Shown here one piece after another: positions 7,553-14,293 of a stretch of DNA of 16,715 nucleotides (its first letter is position 1; each line of letters starts with the position of its first letter). A program made the translations under genes and the position numbers. This stretch comes from CADCUY01 sp964242735 (lineage in GTDB: Bacteria; Actinomycetota; Actinomycetes; Actinomycetales; Quadrisphaeraceae). The stretch lies in assembly GCA_964242735.1 (NCBI GenBank), contig CAXTAK010000032.1, positions 1 to 16,715 on the forward strand. Direction: 5' to 3'. The notes under the pieces are model-generated. The model ran no database searches and had not been told where the DNA came from. It was given only the letters and a program-made list of their open reading frames with translations.

Positions 7553-7728
7553 GGCAGCCCGTGGCAGCGCGGGGTCAGGAACAGAGGCAGGGGTCGGCCG
7601 GCCGAGGTGCGGCGGAGGTGGCCGGTGTCGACCGGGCACCGGCACGGCCGGCTGCGGGCGGTCCGGTGCGGCGCTCGAGCCGCCCCGCGCAGCGCTCCTC
7701 GCCCCGGCGCGGCTCCGGGCAGGACGCG

Positions 7729-9396
7729 GTGACCCGGCACATCTTCGTGACCGGCGGCGTCGCCTCCTCCCTCGGCAAGGGCCTGACCGCTTCCAGCCTC
7801 GGCCACCTGCTGCGCGGGCGGGGGCTCCGCGTCTCGATGCAGAAGCTCGACCCCTACCTCAACGTCGACCCGGGCACGATGAACCCGTTCCAGCACGGGG
7901 AGGTCTTCGTCACCGACGACGGCGCGGAGACCGACCTCGACATCGGGCACTACGAGCGCTTCCTCGACGTCGACCTCGATGCCGCCGCCAACGTCACCAC
8001 CGGGCAGATCTACTCCACGGTCATCGCCAAGGAGCGGCGCGGGGAGTACCTCGGCGACACCGTGCAGGTCATCCCGCACATCACCGACGAGATCAAGGCG
8101 CGCATGCGCGCCCAGGCCCTGGTCGAGCACAGCCCGCACGGCCAGGTGCCCGACGTCATCATCACCGAGGTCGGTGGCACGGTCGGCGACATCGAGTCCC
8201 AGCCCTTCCTCGAGGCGGCTCGCCAGGTGCGCCAGGAGGTGGGGCGGGAGAACGTCTTCTTCGTCCACGTCTCCCTCGTCCCGTACATCGGTCCGAGCGG
8301 TGAGCTGAAGACCAAGCCGACGCAGCACTCGGTGGCCTCCCTGCGCAGCATCGGCATCCAGCCCGACGCGATCGTGCTGCGCGCTGACCGCGAGGTGCCG
8401 GAGTCGGTGAAGCGGAAGATCGCGCTGATGTGCGACGTCGACACCGACGCCGTGGTCGCCGCCGTCGACGCGCCCTCGATCTACGACATCCCGAAGGTGC
8501 TGCACGCCGAGGGCCTCGACGCCTACGTCGTCCGGCAGCTGGACCTGCCCTTCCGCGACGTGGACTGGGGGGAGTGGGACGAGCTGCTCCGCCGGGTGCA
8601 CCGGCCCACCCACGCGGTGGTCGTCGCGGTGGTCGGCAAGTACGTGGACCTGCCGGACGCGTACCTGTCGGTGACGGAGGCCCTGCGCGCCGGGGGCATC
8701 GCGTGCGACGCCCACCTGGACCTGCGGTGGGTGCCCGCCGACGAGTGCGCGACCGCGGAGGGCGCCCGCCACCACCTCGCCGATGCCGACGCGGTGTGCG
8801 TGCCCGGCGGGTTCGGCGTCCGGGGCATCGAGGGGAAGCTGGGGGCGCTGCGGTGGGCGCGGGAGAACCAGCTGCCCACCCTGGGGCTGTGCCTGGGGCT
8901 GCAGTGCATGGTGATCGAGTACGCGCGCAGCGTGCTGGGCCTGGAGGGGGCCAGCTCCACCGAGTTCGACCCGGGGACGCCGCACCCGGTGGTCGCGACG
9001 ATGGCCGAGCAGGAGCACATCGTCGCCGGGGACGGCGACCTCGGCGGCACGATGCGCCTCGGGCTCTACCCCGCCGACCTCGCGCCGGGCAGCGTCGTGG
9101 CGCGCGCGTACGGCGCGGAGCGCATCGAGGAGCGTCACCGGCACCGCTACGAGGTCGCCAACGCCTACCGCGAGCAGCTCGTGGCCGCGGGCCTGGTGGT
9201 CTCGGGGACCTCCCCGGACGCCGCGCTGGTGGAGTTCGTGGAGCTGCCCGCCGACGTCCACCCCTACTACGTGGGCACGCAGGCGCACCCGGAGTTCCGC
9301 AGCCGCCCCCAGCGTGCCCACCCCCTGTTCACCGGGCTGGTCGCCGCCGCGGTCGCCCGCCAGGCCTCGGGCCGGCTGCTGGAGGTGGTGCCGTGA
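7729..9396 (+). CDS. pyrG: CTP synthase
   Basis: A 555-residue glutamine-hydrolysing CTP synthase (UTP + ATP + glutamine to CTP). The N-terminal amidoligase domain opens with HIFVTGGVASSLGKGLTASS (the P-loop) and contains HGEVFVTDDGAETDLDIGHY at about 56-75. The C-terminal class I glutamine amidotransferase domain (about 295-550) has the oxyanion segment PGGFGVRGIEG, nucleophile C388 in GLCLGLQ, and H520 and E522 in AHPEF completing the triad. GTG 7729 is chosen because the protein then begins four residues before the conserved HIFVTGG and the length fits the family; AGGA at 7721-7724 is a modest ribosome binding site. The frame stays open upstream to GTG 7561, allowing a 56-residue extension. 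It overlaps the next gene by GTGA. Confidence 0.95.
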   Translation: MTRHIFVTGGVASSLGKGLTASSLGHLLRGRGLRVSMQKLDPYLNVDPGTMNPFQHGEVFVTDDGAETDLDIGHYERFLDVDLDAAANVTTGQIYSTVIAKERRGEYLGDTVQVIPHITDEIKARMRAQALVEHSPHGQVPDVIITEVGGTVGDIESQPFLEAARQVRQEVGRENVFFVHVSLVPYIGPSGELKTKPTQHSVASLRSIGIQPDAIVLRADREVPESVKRKIALMCDVDTDAVVAAVDAPSIYDIPKVLHAEGLDAYVVRQLDLPFRDVDWGEWDELLRRVHRPTHAVVVAVVGKYVDLPDAYLSVTEALRAGGIACDAHLDLRWVPADECATAEGARHHLADADAVCVPGGFGVRGIEGKLGALRWARENQLPTLGLCLGLQCMVIEYARSVLGLEGASSTEFDPGTPHPVVATMAEQEHIVAGDGDLGGTMRLGLYPADLAPGSVVARAYGAERIEERHRHRYEVANAYREQLVAAGLVVSGTSPDAALVEFVELPADVHPYYVGTQAHPEFRSRPQRAHPLFTGLVAAAVARQASGRLLEVVP

Positions 9397-10028
9397 GCCC
9401 CGACGTGCTCGCCGACGAGCTCGGGCCGCTGCCGGTGACGGCGTCGGAGACGGTCTTCCAGGGCCGGGTGTGGGACGTGCGCCGTGACACCGTCGACCTC
9501 GGTGAGCAGGGAGAGGTGGTGCGCGAGTACCAGCGCCACCCCGGCGCCGTGGGGGTCCTCGCCCTCGACGCGGACGACAGGGTGCTGCTGCTGCGCCAGT
9601 ACCGCCACCCCGTGGGGCACCACCTGTGGGAGCTGCCCGCAGGGCTGCTGGACGTCGCGGGGGAGCCCCCGCGGGACGCCGCCGCGCGGGAGCTCGCCGA
9701 GGAGGCGGACCTCACCGCTGAGCGCTGGCACGTGCTCATCGACTGGTTCACCTCACCGGGTGGCTCCGACGAGGCGCTGAGGATCTACCTGGCCCGCGGT
9801 CTCGGGGAGGTGCCGGAGGGCTCGCGGTACACCCGCGATGGTGAGGAGGCCTCGATGGTGGCGCGCTGGGTGTCACTGGACGACGCCCGTGACGCCGTCC
9901 TGGCCGGGCACCTGAACAACCCCGCGGCGGTCACCGGGGTGCTCGCGGCGTGGTCCCTGCGGGCCGCGGGGTGGCGGGGACTGCGCCCTCCCGATGCGCC
10001 GTGGCCCGCCCACCGGGCCTACCGTTGA
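9393..10028 (+). CDS. Nudix hydrolase, ADP-ribose pyrophosphatase (Rv1700-like)
   Basis: A 211-residue Nudix enzyme closely resembling the ADP-ribose pyrophosphatase encoded just after pyrG in actinobacteria (Rv1700), which hydrolyses ADP-ribose to AMP and ribose 5-phosphate. The substrate-binding pattern LLLRQYRHPVGHHLWELPAG is at 65-84. The Nudix box runs from G84 with E91, R99-E100 and E103-E104 as metal ligands. As in this actinobacterial group there is one extra residue between the first Gly and Glu, and the usual second Gly is D106. The conserved SPGGSDEALRIYLA segment follows at 121-134. It starts at GTG 9393, overlapping the pyrG stop, with GGAGG at 9381-9385. Confidence 0.92.
   Translation: MSPDVLADELGPLPVTASETVFQGRVWDVRRDTVDLGEQGEVVREYQRHPGAVGVLALDADDRVLLLRQYRHPVGHHLWELPAGLLDVAGEPPRDAAARELAEEADLTAERWHVLIDWFTSPGGSDEALRIYLARGLGEVPEGSRYTRDGEEASMVARWVSLDDARDAVLAGHLNNPAAVTGVLAAWSLRAAGWRGLRPPDAPWPAHRAYR
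10020..10025 (+). promoter_or_regulatory. -10 element TACCGT, probable leaderless start of EcsC gene
   Basis: TACCGT lies inside the last codons of the Nudix gene and ends 6 bases before ATG 10032, the same geometry as at 1448. GAGGG directly abuts the ATG and is too close to act as a ribosome binding site, favouring a leaderless transcript. Confidence 0.5.
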
Positions 10029-10031
10029 GGG

Positions 10032-10748
10032 ATGGCTGACAAGCGAAGGTCCACCGACGCCGTGAGCGGCGAGGGCGCGAGCGCCGAGCAGGGCGACGCC
10101 GGGCTGCTGGAGCGCACCGCCACCGCCCTGGTGACCCGGCTCGTCGACCTGGGCATCGACGGCGCCGGCCCGCTGGACTCCGCCCGCGAGGTCGCCGACC
10201 GCGCTCTCGCCAAGCACGGCGACGTCGAGGAGGCCGTCGCGGCGATCGTCGCGACGGCCCGCAACCAGGCCGCCGCCGGGGGGTTCGCCACCGGGATCGG
10301 CGGGTTCATCACCCTCCCGGTGGCGCTGCCCGCGAACGTGGTCGGCTTCTACGTCATCGCGACCCGCGTGGTGGCGGCGATCGCGGCGCTGCGCGGGTTC
10401 GACGTGAGCGACCCCAAGGTGCGCACCGCGGTGCTGCTCGTCCTCACCGGCGCCGACGCGAGCTCGGTGCTCACCAAGGTGGGCATGGGCGGCAGCGGTG
10501 GGGTGGTGGACCGACTGCTGTCCTCGAAGATGCCGAAGGCCACGCTCATGGTGGTCCAGAAGGCGGTCGGCTTCCGCCTGGTGTCCCGCATCGGCACCGG
10601 CCTGCTCGGGCGCCTGGGCAGGGCCGTGCCGCTGGCGGGGGCCGTCATCGGCGCCGGCTCGGACGTGTGGCTCCTGCGCCGGATCGCCACCACGGCCCGG
10701 GAGGAGTTCGGGGCGTCGGCGGCGCGCGCGGTGGGCGGTAGCCGGTGA
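10032..10748 (+). CDS. EcsC family protein
   Basis: A 238-residue protein recognised as EcsC family by the pattern GGFATGIGGFITLPVALPAN (83-102), followed by a hydrophobic stretch to about 120. That segment suits one or two membrane-inserted helices. A second Gly/Ala-rich hydrophobic region lies at about 196-214 (GRAVPLAGAVIGAGSDVWLL). Residues 1-25 are hydrophilic. The biochemical role of the family is not established; Bacillus EcsC is the third gene of an ABC transporter operon, but no transporter is next to this gene. It lies 3 bases after the Nudix stop and overlaps the DUF1232 gene by GTGA, so the two are likely cotranscribed. It occupies the place where xerD follows Rv1700 in mycobacteria. 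Confidence 0.85.
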   Translation: MADKRRSTDAVSGEGASAEQGDAGLLERTATALVTRLVDLGIDGAGPLDSAREVADRALAKHGDVEEAVAAIVATARNQAAAGGFATGIGGFITLPVALPANVVGFYVIATRVVAAIAALRGFDVSDPKVRTAVLLVLTGADASSVLTKVGMGGSGGVVDRLLSSKMPKATLMVVQKAVGFRLVSRIGTGLLGRLGRAVPLAGAVIGAGSDVWLLRRIATTAREEFGASAARAVGGSR

Positions 10749-11224
10749 GGGCGCGCGCCGCCGCGAGCCTGCGGCCGGGGGCGGTGCGGGCGCTGTGGAA
10801 GGCGGTCAGCGGTCAGCGGCGCCCGGGCCAGTCCTCGGCGTGGACCTCGATGCGCACCCTGCCGCGCCTGCTCGCTGCGACCGCGACCGGGCGCTACCAC
10901 GGCACATCCCCGGGGCAGCTGGCGCTGATGCTGCTGGCGCTGGGGTACATCGCCTCCCCCGTCGACGTCCTGCCCGAGGTGCTGCTGGGTGCCGGGTTGC
11001 TCGACGACGCGGTGGTGCTGGCGTGGCTGGCGGGTGCCCTGCTCGCCGAGACCGATGCCTTCCTGGCCTGGGAGGACGAGCAGCACGGGCGACCGCCCCG
11101 GCGGCCCCCCAGCGGCAGCACCCGGGGAGGCCCGGCCGGGGGTCCCGGTGGAGGGACGGCTGGCGGGCGTCCCGGTGACCCGCCCGGTGGACCCGACGTG
11201 GTCGTCGGCGAGGTCGTGCGCTAG
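10745..11224 (+). CDS. DUF1232 / YkvA family membrane-associated protein
   Basis: A 159-residue protein with the YkvA-family core GYIASPVDVLPE at residues 67-78, followed by LLDDAVVLAWLAGALL at 85-100. Two hydrophobic segments (about 57-75 and 88-104) suggest membrane association. The region before residue 50 is basic and the tail from 113 to 150 is Gly/Pro/Arg-rich low-complexity sequence. The family has no known biochemical function. It starts at GTG 10745, overlapping the EcsC stop as GTGA, with no strong ribosome binding site, so translational coupling is likely. Confidence 0.85.
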   Translation: MRARAAASLRPGAVRALWKAVSGQRRPGQSSAWTSMRTLPRLLAATATGRYHGTSPGQLALMLLALGYIASPVDVLPEVLLGAGLLDDAVVLAWLAGALLAETDAFLAWEDEQHGRPPRRPPSGSTRGGPAGGPGGGTAGGRPGDPPGGPDVVVGEVVR

Positions 11225-11245
11225 CACGGTCCACCTCGACGGGCG

Positions 11246-11282
11246 TCGTCCACAGCTGCGTGGCCCCGAGCGGCTCTCCACA
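11246..11282 (+). other. Two DnaA-box-like 9-mers in a 109-bp intergenic gap
   Basis: TCGTCCACA (11246-11254) differs at one position from the high-GC DnaA box TTGTCCACA; CTCTCCACA (11274-11282) differs at two. They lie 28 bp apart in the same direction between the DUF1232 and DUF4192 genes. Both are followed by GC. Two imperfect boxes are weak evidence. Confidence 0.25.
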
Positions 11283-11321
11283 GCCGCGGCGGGCGTGGTC
11301 GGGGGCTCCCCCGGCGGCCAC

Positions 11322-11327
11322 CAGCGT
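11322..11327 (+). promoter_or_regulatory. Weak -10-like CAGCGT, possible leaderless start of DUF4192 gene
   Basis: CAGCGT keeps the A and final T of TAnnnT and ends 6 bases before ATG 11334, the same spacing as the two TACCGT sites. The GGGGG run touches the ATG, so it is not a spaced ribosome binding site. Confidence 0.3.
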
Positions 11328-11333
11328 CGGGGG

Positions 11334-12808
11334 ATGCCAAGACGACCGCAGACCGTCATCAGATCCGGGGCGCCGGAGGACGTGCTCGCCCTGATCGCCC
11401 ACACCCTGGGCTTCTGGCCGGAGGAGAGCCTGGTCCTGGTGAGCCTGCGTGGGCCCCGCCGCCGCTCGGGGCTCGTCCTGCGCGTCGACCTCGCCGACCT
11501 GCCGCCGGGGGAGGGGGCGCCGCCGGGGCGTGGGGCGGCGCTGGGGGACGCGGCGCGGGAGCTGGTGGCCCCCCTGGTCGCCGACGGGGCCGGCGCGGCG
11601 CTCGCCGTGGTCCTCAGCCGCTGCGGCGGGCCTCGGCCCGAGCACGCCGCCCTGGTCACCGCCCTGGCCGCGGCCGCTGCTGACCTCCGGGTGGACCTGC
11701 TCGAGGTCGCCCTCGTCGACGGGGACCGCCTCCACTCCCTGACCTGCTCGCGCCCGTGCTGCCCTCCCGGCGGGCGGCCGCTGGGCGACGTCCTCGCCAG
11801 CGTGGTCGGCACCGAGATGGTCGCCAGCGGCAGCGTCGTCGCGCGCGATCGCGCCGCGGTGGTCACCGCCTTGTTCCGCGGCGTCACCCCGGCCCGACAG
11901 GACGTCACCGATGAGGTCGCGCGCCTGGTGAGGGAGCTGGAGACCACCGACGCCACCGGGAGCGCCGACGACCCCGAGGCCAGCTCCGACCCCGGCCCCG
12001 ACACCGCAGCGGCGGCGCTGCGCGCCTGGTGGGCGGCGGTCGAGCAGGTGCTGGCCGCCACGGGGCGGGGGTGTCCGAGCGAGGAGGCCGCCGCCGCAGC
12101 GCTCGACCCGCCCCGCGCCGCCGTTCTGCTGGTGGCGGTCGGTCACCTGCACGTGCGCGATGCCGTGCTGGCCGGCGTCGTCCCCGGCGCCCGGGAGGTC
12201 CTCTGCGCCGCACCCGCCGGAGCGGGGGCCGGGGAGCTGCGGCGCCGCGTGGCCGTGGCCGTGGCGTCCATGGCCGACGCCCCCGACGCCGGGGACCCCG
12301 ACGTCCTCGAGGCGTCCGAGGCGCTGGGGCGGCGCCTGGCGCAGGTGGCGCCGCCCGAGCTGCGCGCCCGCCCGCTCGCCGTCCTCGCGCACTGGGCCTG
12401 GTGGCGGGGCAGCACCGTCGAGGCCACCGTCCTGGCGAAGGAGGCGCTGCGGGGCGATCCCCGCCACTCCCTGGCATCCCTGGTGCTGCAGATGGCCACC
12501 AGCGCCGTGCCACCCGACTGGGTGCGCCCGGGCGGGGCGCCGGGGCGCGGTGGTGGAGGCCGGGGTGGTGCCGGCCAGGGTGGTCGCGGCCGAGGCGGCG
12601 CGAGCGCCCGGTNNNNNNNNNNNNNNNNNNNNNNNNNNNNNNNNNNNNNNNNNNNNNNNNNNNNNNNNNNNNNNNNNNNNNNNNNNNNNNNNNNNNNNNN
12701 NNNNNNNNNNNNGGCCGGGGTGGTGCCGGCCAGGGTGGTCGCGGCCGAGGCGGCGCGAGCGCCCGGTCGCTCCCGCGCACCGCCGCGCGCGGGCAGCGGA
12801 GGCCCTGA
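11334..12808 (+). CDS. DUF4192 family protein, interrupted by an assembly gap
   Basis: A DUF4192 protein, recognised from its N-terminus, where APEDVLALIAHTLGFWPEES precedes a short hydrophobic VLVSLRG strand, and from a C-terminal region of the form LAVLAHWAWWRGSTVEATVL. These are typical of an actinobacterial family with no known function. The reading frame is open from ATG 11334 to the N run at 12613. A 55-bp sequence is repeated exactly on both sides of the Ns. If the copies are one and the same, removing 155 bases gives a continuous frame ending at TGA 12806-12808, a protein of 439 residues whose tail is an RGG-like Gly/Arg stretch followed by about a dozen basic residues. If the gap is genuine, the C-terminus is unknown. 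The stretch before the gap also encodes Gly/Arg repeats, which can defeat assembly. Confidence 0.8.
12558..12767 (+). repeat. Exact 55-bp direct duplication flanking the N gap
   Basis: Bases 12558-12612 and 12713-12767 are identical over 55 positions. The first copy ends exactly at the Ns and the second begins exactly after them. This is the signature of two contig ends that overlap by an assembly word length of 55 but were joined by Ns. Confidence 0.93.
12613..12712. other. Assembly gap of 100 Ns
   Basis: A run of exactly 100 unknown bases, the conventional filler for a gap of unknown size, inside the 3' part of the DUF4192 gene. No real sequence can be assigned. Confidence 0.99.
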
Positions 12809-12862
12809 CGCGGGCTCCCGGGCCGGTGGGGCCGGTGCTGGATCGTGGTCGCGGGGGTGCAC

Positions 12863-12868
12863 TACCGT
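12863..12868 (+). promoter_or_regulatory. -10 element TACCGT, probable metX promoter
   Basis: TACCGT, identical to the sites at 1448, 7547 and 10020, lies in the 226-base spacer between the DUF4192 stop and metX. TGGATC at 12839-12844, 18 bases upstream, is a partial -35 match. Transcription would begin near 12875, at the foot of a hairpin, leaving a leader of about 160 bases before metX. Confidence 0.5.
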
Positions 12869-12873
12869 GACCG

Positions 12874-12997
12874 CCGGCCCGCAGCGGGCGCACCTGCGGT
12901 GGGCCGGCACGCCTGAGCGCCGCGCGCTCCCGGGCACAGGGCCCGCGCCGACCGGCGCCGGCGAGCTCGGCCCCGCGGGGCCCGACCAGGAGGCCCC
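12874..12997 (+). promoter_or_regulatory. Structured metX leader with competing hairpins
   Basis: CCGGCCCGCAG (12874-12884) pairs with CTGC and GGGCCGG (12894-12907) around a GGT bulge, at the predicted 5' end of the transcript. Near the ribosome binding site, GGGGCC (12977-12982) can pair either with GGCCCC upstream (12969-12974, a near-palindrome) or with GGCCCC downstream (12992-12997), which covers the last GG of the AGGAGG at 12988-12993. These pairings exclude each other. I do not see the conserved core of SAM-I or SAM-IV riboswitches. Fortuitous pairing is common at this GC content. Confidence 0.35.
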
Positions 12998-13042
12998 ATG
13001 AGCGACGCCCGGTCCCTGCTCGCGCGGCGCGGCGGTGCCTGA
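12998..13042 (+). CDS. Short leader ORF (14 residues) overlapping metX start
   Basis: ATG 12998 follows the best ribosome binding site in the region, AGGAGG at 12988-12993, though the spacer is only 4 bases. It encodes MSDARSLLARRGGA and stops at TGA 13040-13042, inside the first codons of metX. Ribosomes ending here could restart at GTG 13035 in the other frame. It has no Met or Cys run beyond the start. It could be a regulatory or coupling ORF, or the remnant of a gene formerly upstream of metX such as metY; the sequence is too short to tell. Confidence 0.35.
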   Translation: MSDARSLLARRGGA

Positions 13043-14270
13043 GACCGTGCCTGAGCGCGCCCCCGTGCCTGAGCGAGTGCCGGGGCCCGTCCCGGGGCCC
13101 ACCCCTGCCGCCAGCGGCGGGTGGCACGAGGGCGACCCCGCGGGCGGGCGGCGCTTCGTCGACCTGGGTCCCCTCGACCTCGAGGGCGGCGGCCACCTCC
13201 CGCAGCTGCGCATGGCCTACGAGACGTGGGGCCCGCCGCCGGCCGATGCCGACGGCACCGTCCTGGTCCTGCACGCCCTCACCAGCGACAGCCACGTGAC
13301 CGGACCGGCCGGGCCCGGGCACAGCACCGCGGGGTGGTGGCCCGCCCTGGTCGGTCCCGGCGCGCCGCTGGACACCGATCGCTTCCACGTCGTCGCCCCC
13401 AACGTGCTCGGCGGCTGCCAGGGCAGCACCGGGCCCTCCTCCGCCGCGCCGGACGGCGCCCCCTGGGGATCGCGCTTCCCCGTGGTCGGCGTCCGCGACC
13501 AGGTGACCGCCGAGGCCGCGCTCGCCGACGCGCTGGGCATCGGCGCCTGGCACCTCGTGGTCGGCGGGTCGATGGGCGGGATGCGCGCGCTGGAGTGGTC
13601 CGTCGCCCACCCGGCGCGGGTGGCCCGGCTGCTCGCCGTGGCCACCGGTGCCCGCGCCACCGCCGACCAGATCGGGTGGTGGTCAGCGGAGTCCGCGGCC
13701 GTCCGCGGTGATCCCGCCTGGCGCGGCGGGGACTACCACGGCGCCGCACCGGGGCACGGGCCCCACACCGGGCTGGGGCTGGCGCGGCGCATCGCGCAGC
13801 TGACGTACCGCAGCGCCGCGGAGTTCGAGGCGCGCTTCGGCCGTGCCGCGCAGGACGGGGAGGACCCCGTGGCCGGCGGCCGCTTCGCGGTCGAGTCCTA
13901 CCTCGACCACGCCGCCTCGAAGCTGGTGACCCGCTTCGACGCCGGCTCCTACGTGGCCCTGTCCCGCTCCATGGCCACCCACGACGTCGGGCGCGGGCGC
14001 GGGGGAGTGGCCACCGCCCTGGGCGCGGTCACCGCTGTCACCCGCGTGGTCGCCGTCGACCCCGACCGCTTGTTCCCCCTGCACCTGTCGCAGGAGGTGG
14101 CCCGGCACGTGCCCGGAGCGCCGGGCGTCGACGTCGTCCCCTCGCTGTACGGCCACGACGGCTTCCTGCTCGAGGCCGGGGCCGTCGGGGCGGTGGCTCG
14201 CGAGCTGGTCGACGCCCCCACGTGGGTGCCCCGACCGGCGCGCCCTGCGGCGGAGCCGGCGCCCGAGTGA
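13035..14270 (+). CDS. metX: Homoserine O-acetyltransferase
   Basis: A protein of up to 411 residues, an alpha/beta-hydrolase acyltransferase that acetylates homoserine in methionine biosynthesis. The N-terminal domain pattern FVDLGPLDLEGGG and MAYETWGPP is at 41-69; APNVLGGCQGSTGPSS is at 121-136; the nucleophile elbow GGSMGGMRALEW (177-188) contains S179; the acid is D344 in VDPDRLFPL and the base H374 in YGHDGFLLE. The start is uncertain: GTG 13035, 13047, 13065 and 13077 are all in frame, the first three inside repeats of GTGCCTGAG, and none has its own good ribosome binding site. GTG 13035 is taken because it overlaps the stop of the leader ORF. The first 28 residues are Pro/Val/Glu-rich and not part of the fold. 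No metY sulfhydrylase adjoins it. Confidence 0.94.
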   Translation: MPETVPERAPVPERVPGPVPGPTPAASGGWHEGDPAGGRRFVDLGPLDLEGGGHLPQLRMAYETWGPPPADADGTVLVLHALTSDSHVTGPAGPGHSTAGWWPALVGPGAPLDTDRFHVVAPNVLGGCQGSTGPSSAAPDGAPWGSRFPVVGVRDQVTAEAALADALGIGAWHLVVGGSMGGMRALEWSVAHPARVARLLAVATGARATADQIGWWSAESAAVRGDPAWRGGDYHGAAPGHGPHTGLGLARRIAQLTYRSAAEFEARFGRAAQDGEDPVAGGRFAVESYLDHAASKLVTRFDAGSYVALSRSMATHDVGRGRGGVATALGAVTAVTRVVAVDPDRLFPLHLSQEVARHVPGAPGVDVVPSLYGHDGFLLEAGAVGAVARELVDAPTWVPRPARPAAEPAPE

Positions 14271-14276
14271 GGCGTG

Positions 14277-14293
14277 GCGCCCCACCCGGGCGC
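14277..14293. terminator. Bidirectional hairpin between convergent genes
   Basis: GCGCCC (14277-14282) pairs with GGGCGC (14288-14293) around a 5-base loop. It fills the 23-base gap between the metX stop and the minus-strand Nudix stop, so it can act on both transcripts. The stem is short and has no T-tract. Confidence 0.45.

Noticed and set aside
12869..12997. SAM riboswitch before metX
   Set aside because: SAM-IV and SAM-I elements control met genes in some actinobacteria, but I do not find their conserved GAG and GGCAAC-type core segments in this leader.
12713..13001. Read-through of the DUF4192 frame across the Ns to 13001
   Set aside because: The frame after the Ns depends on the arbitrary filler length of 100. 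Collapsing the 55-bp duplicate gives a different frame that stops at 12808.
10806..13610. A 934-codon minus-strand frame
   Set aside because: It runs through the N gap and lies antisense to DUF1232, DUF4192 and metX; its sequence is low-complexity Arg/Gly/Ala.
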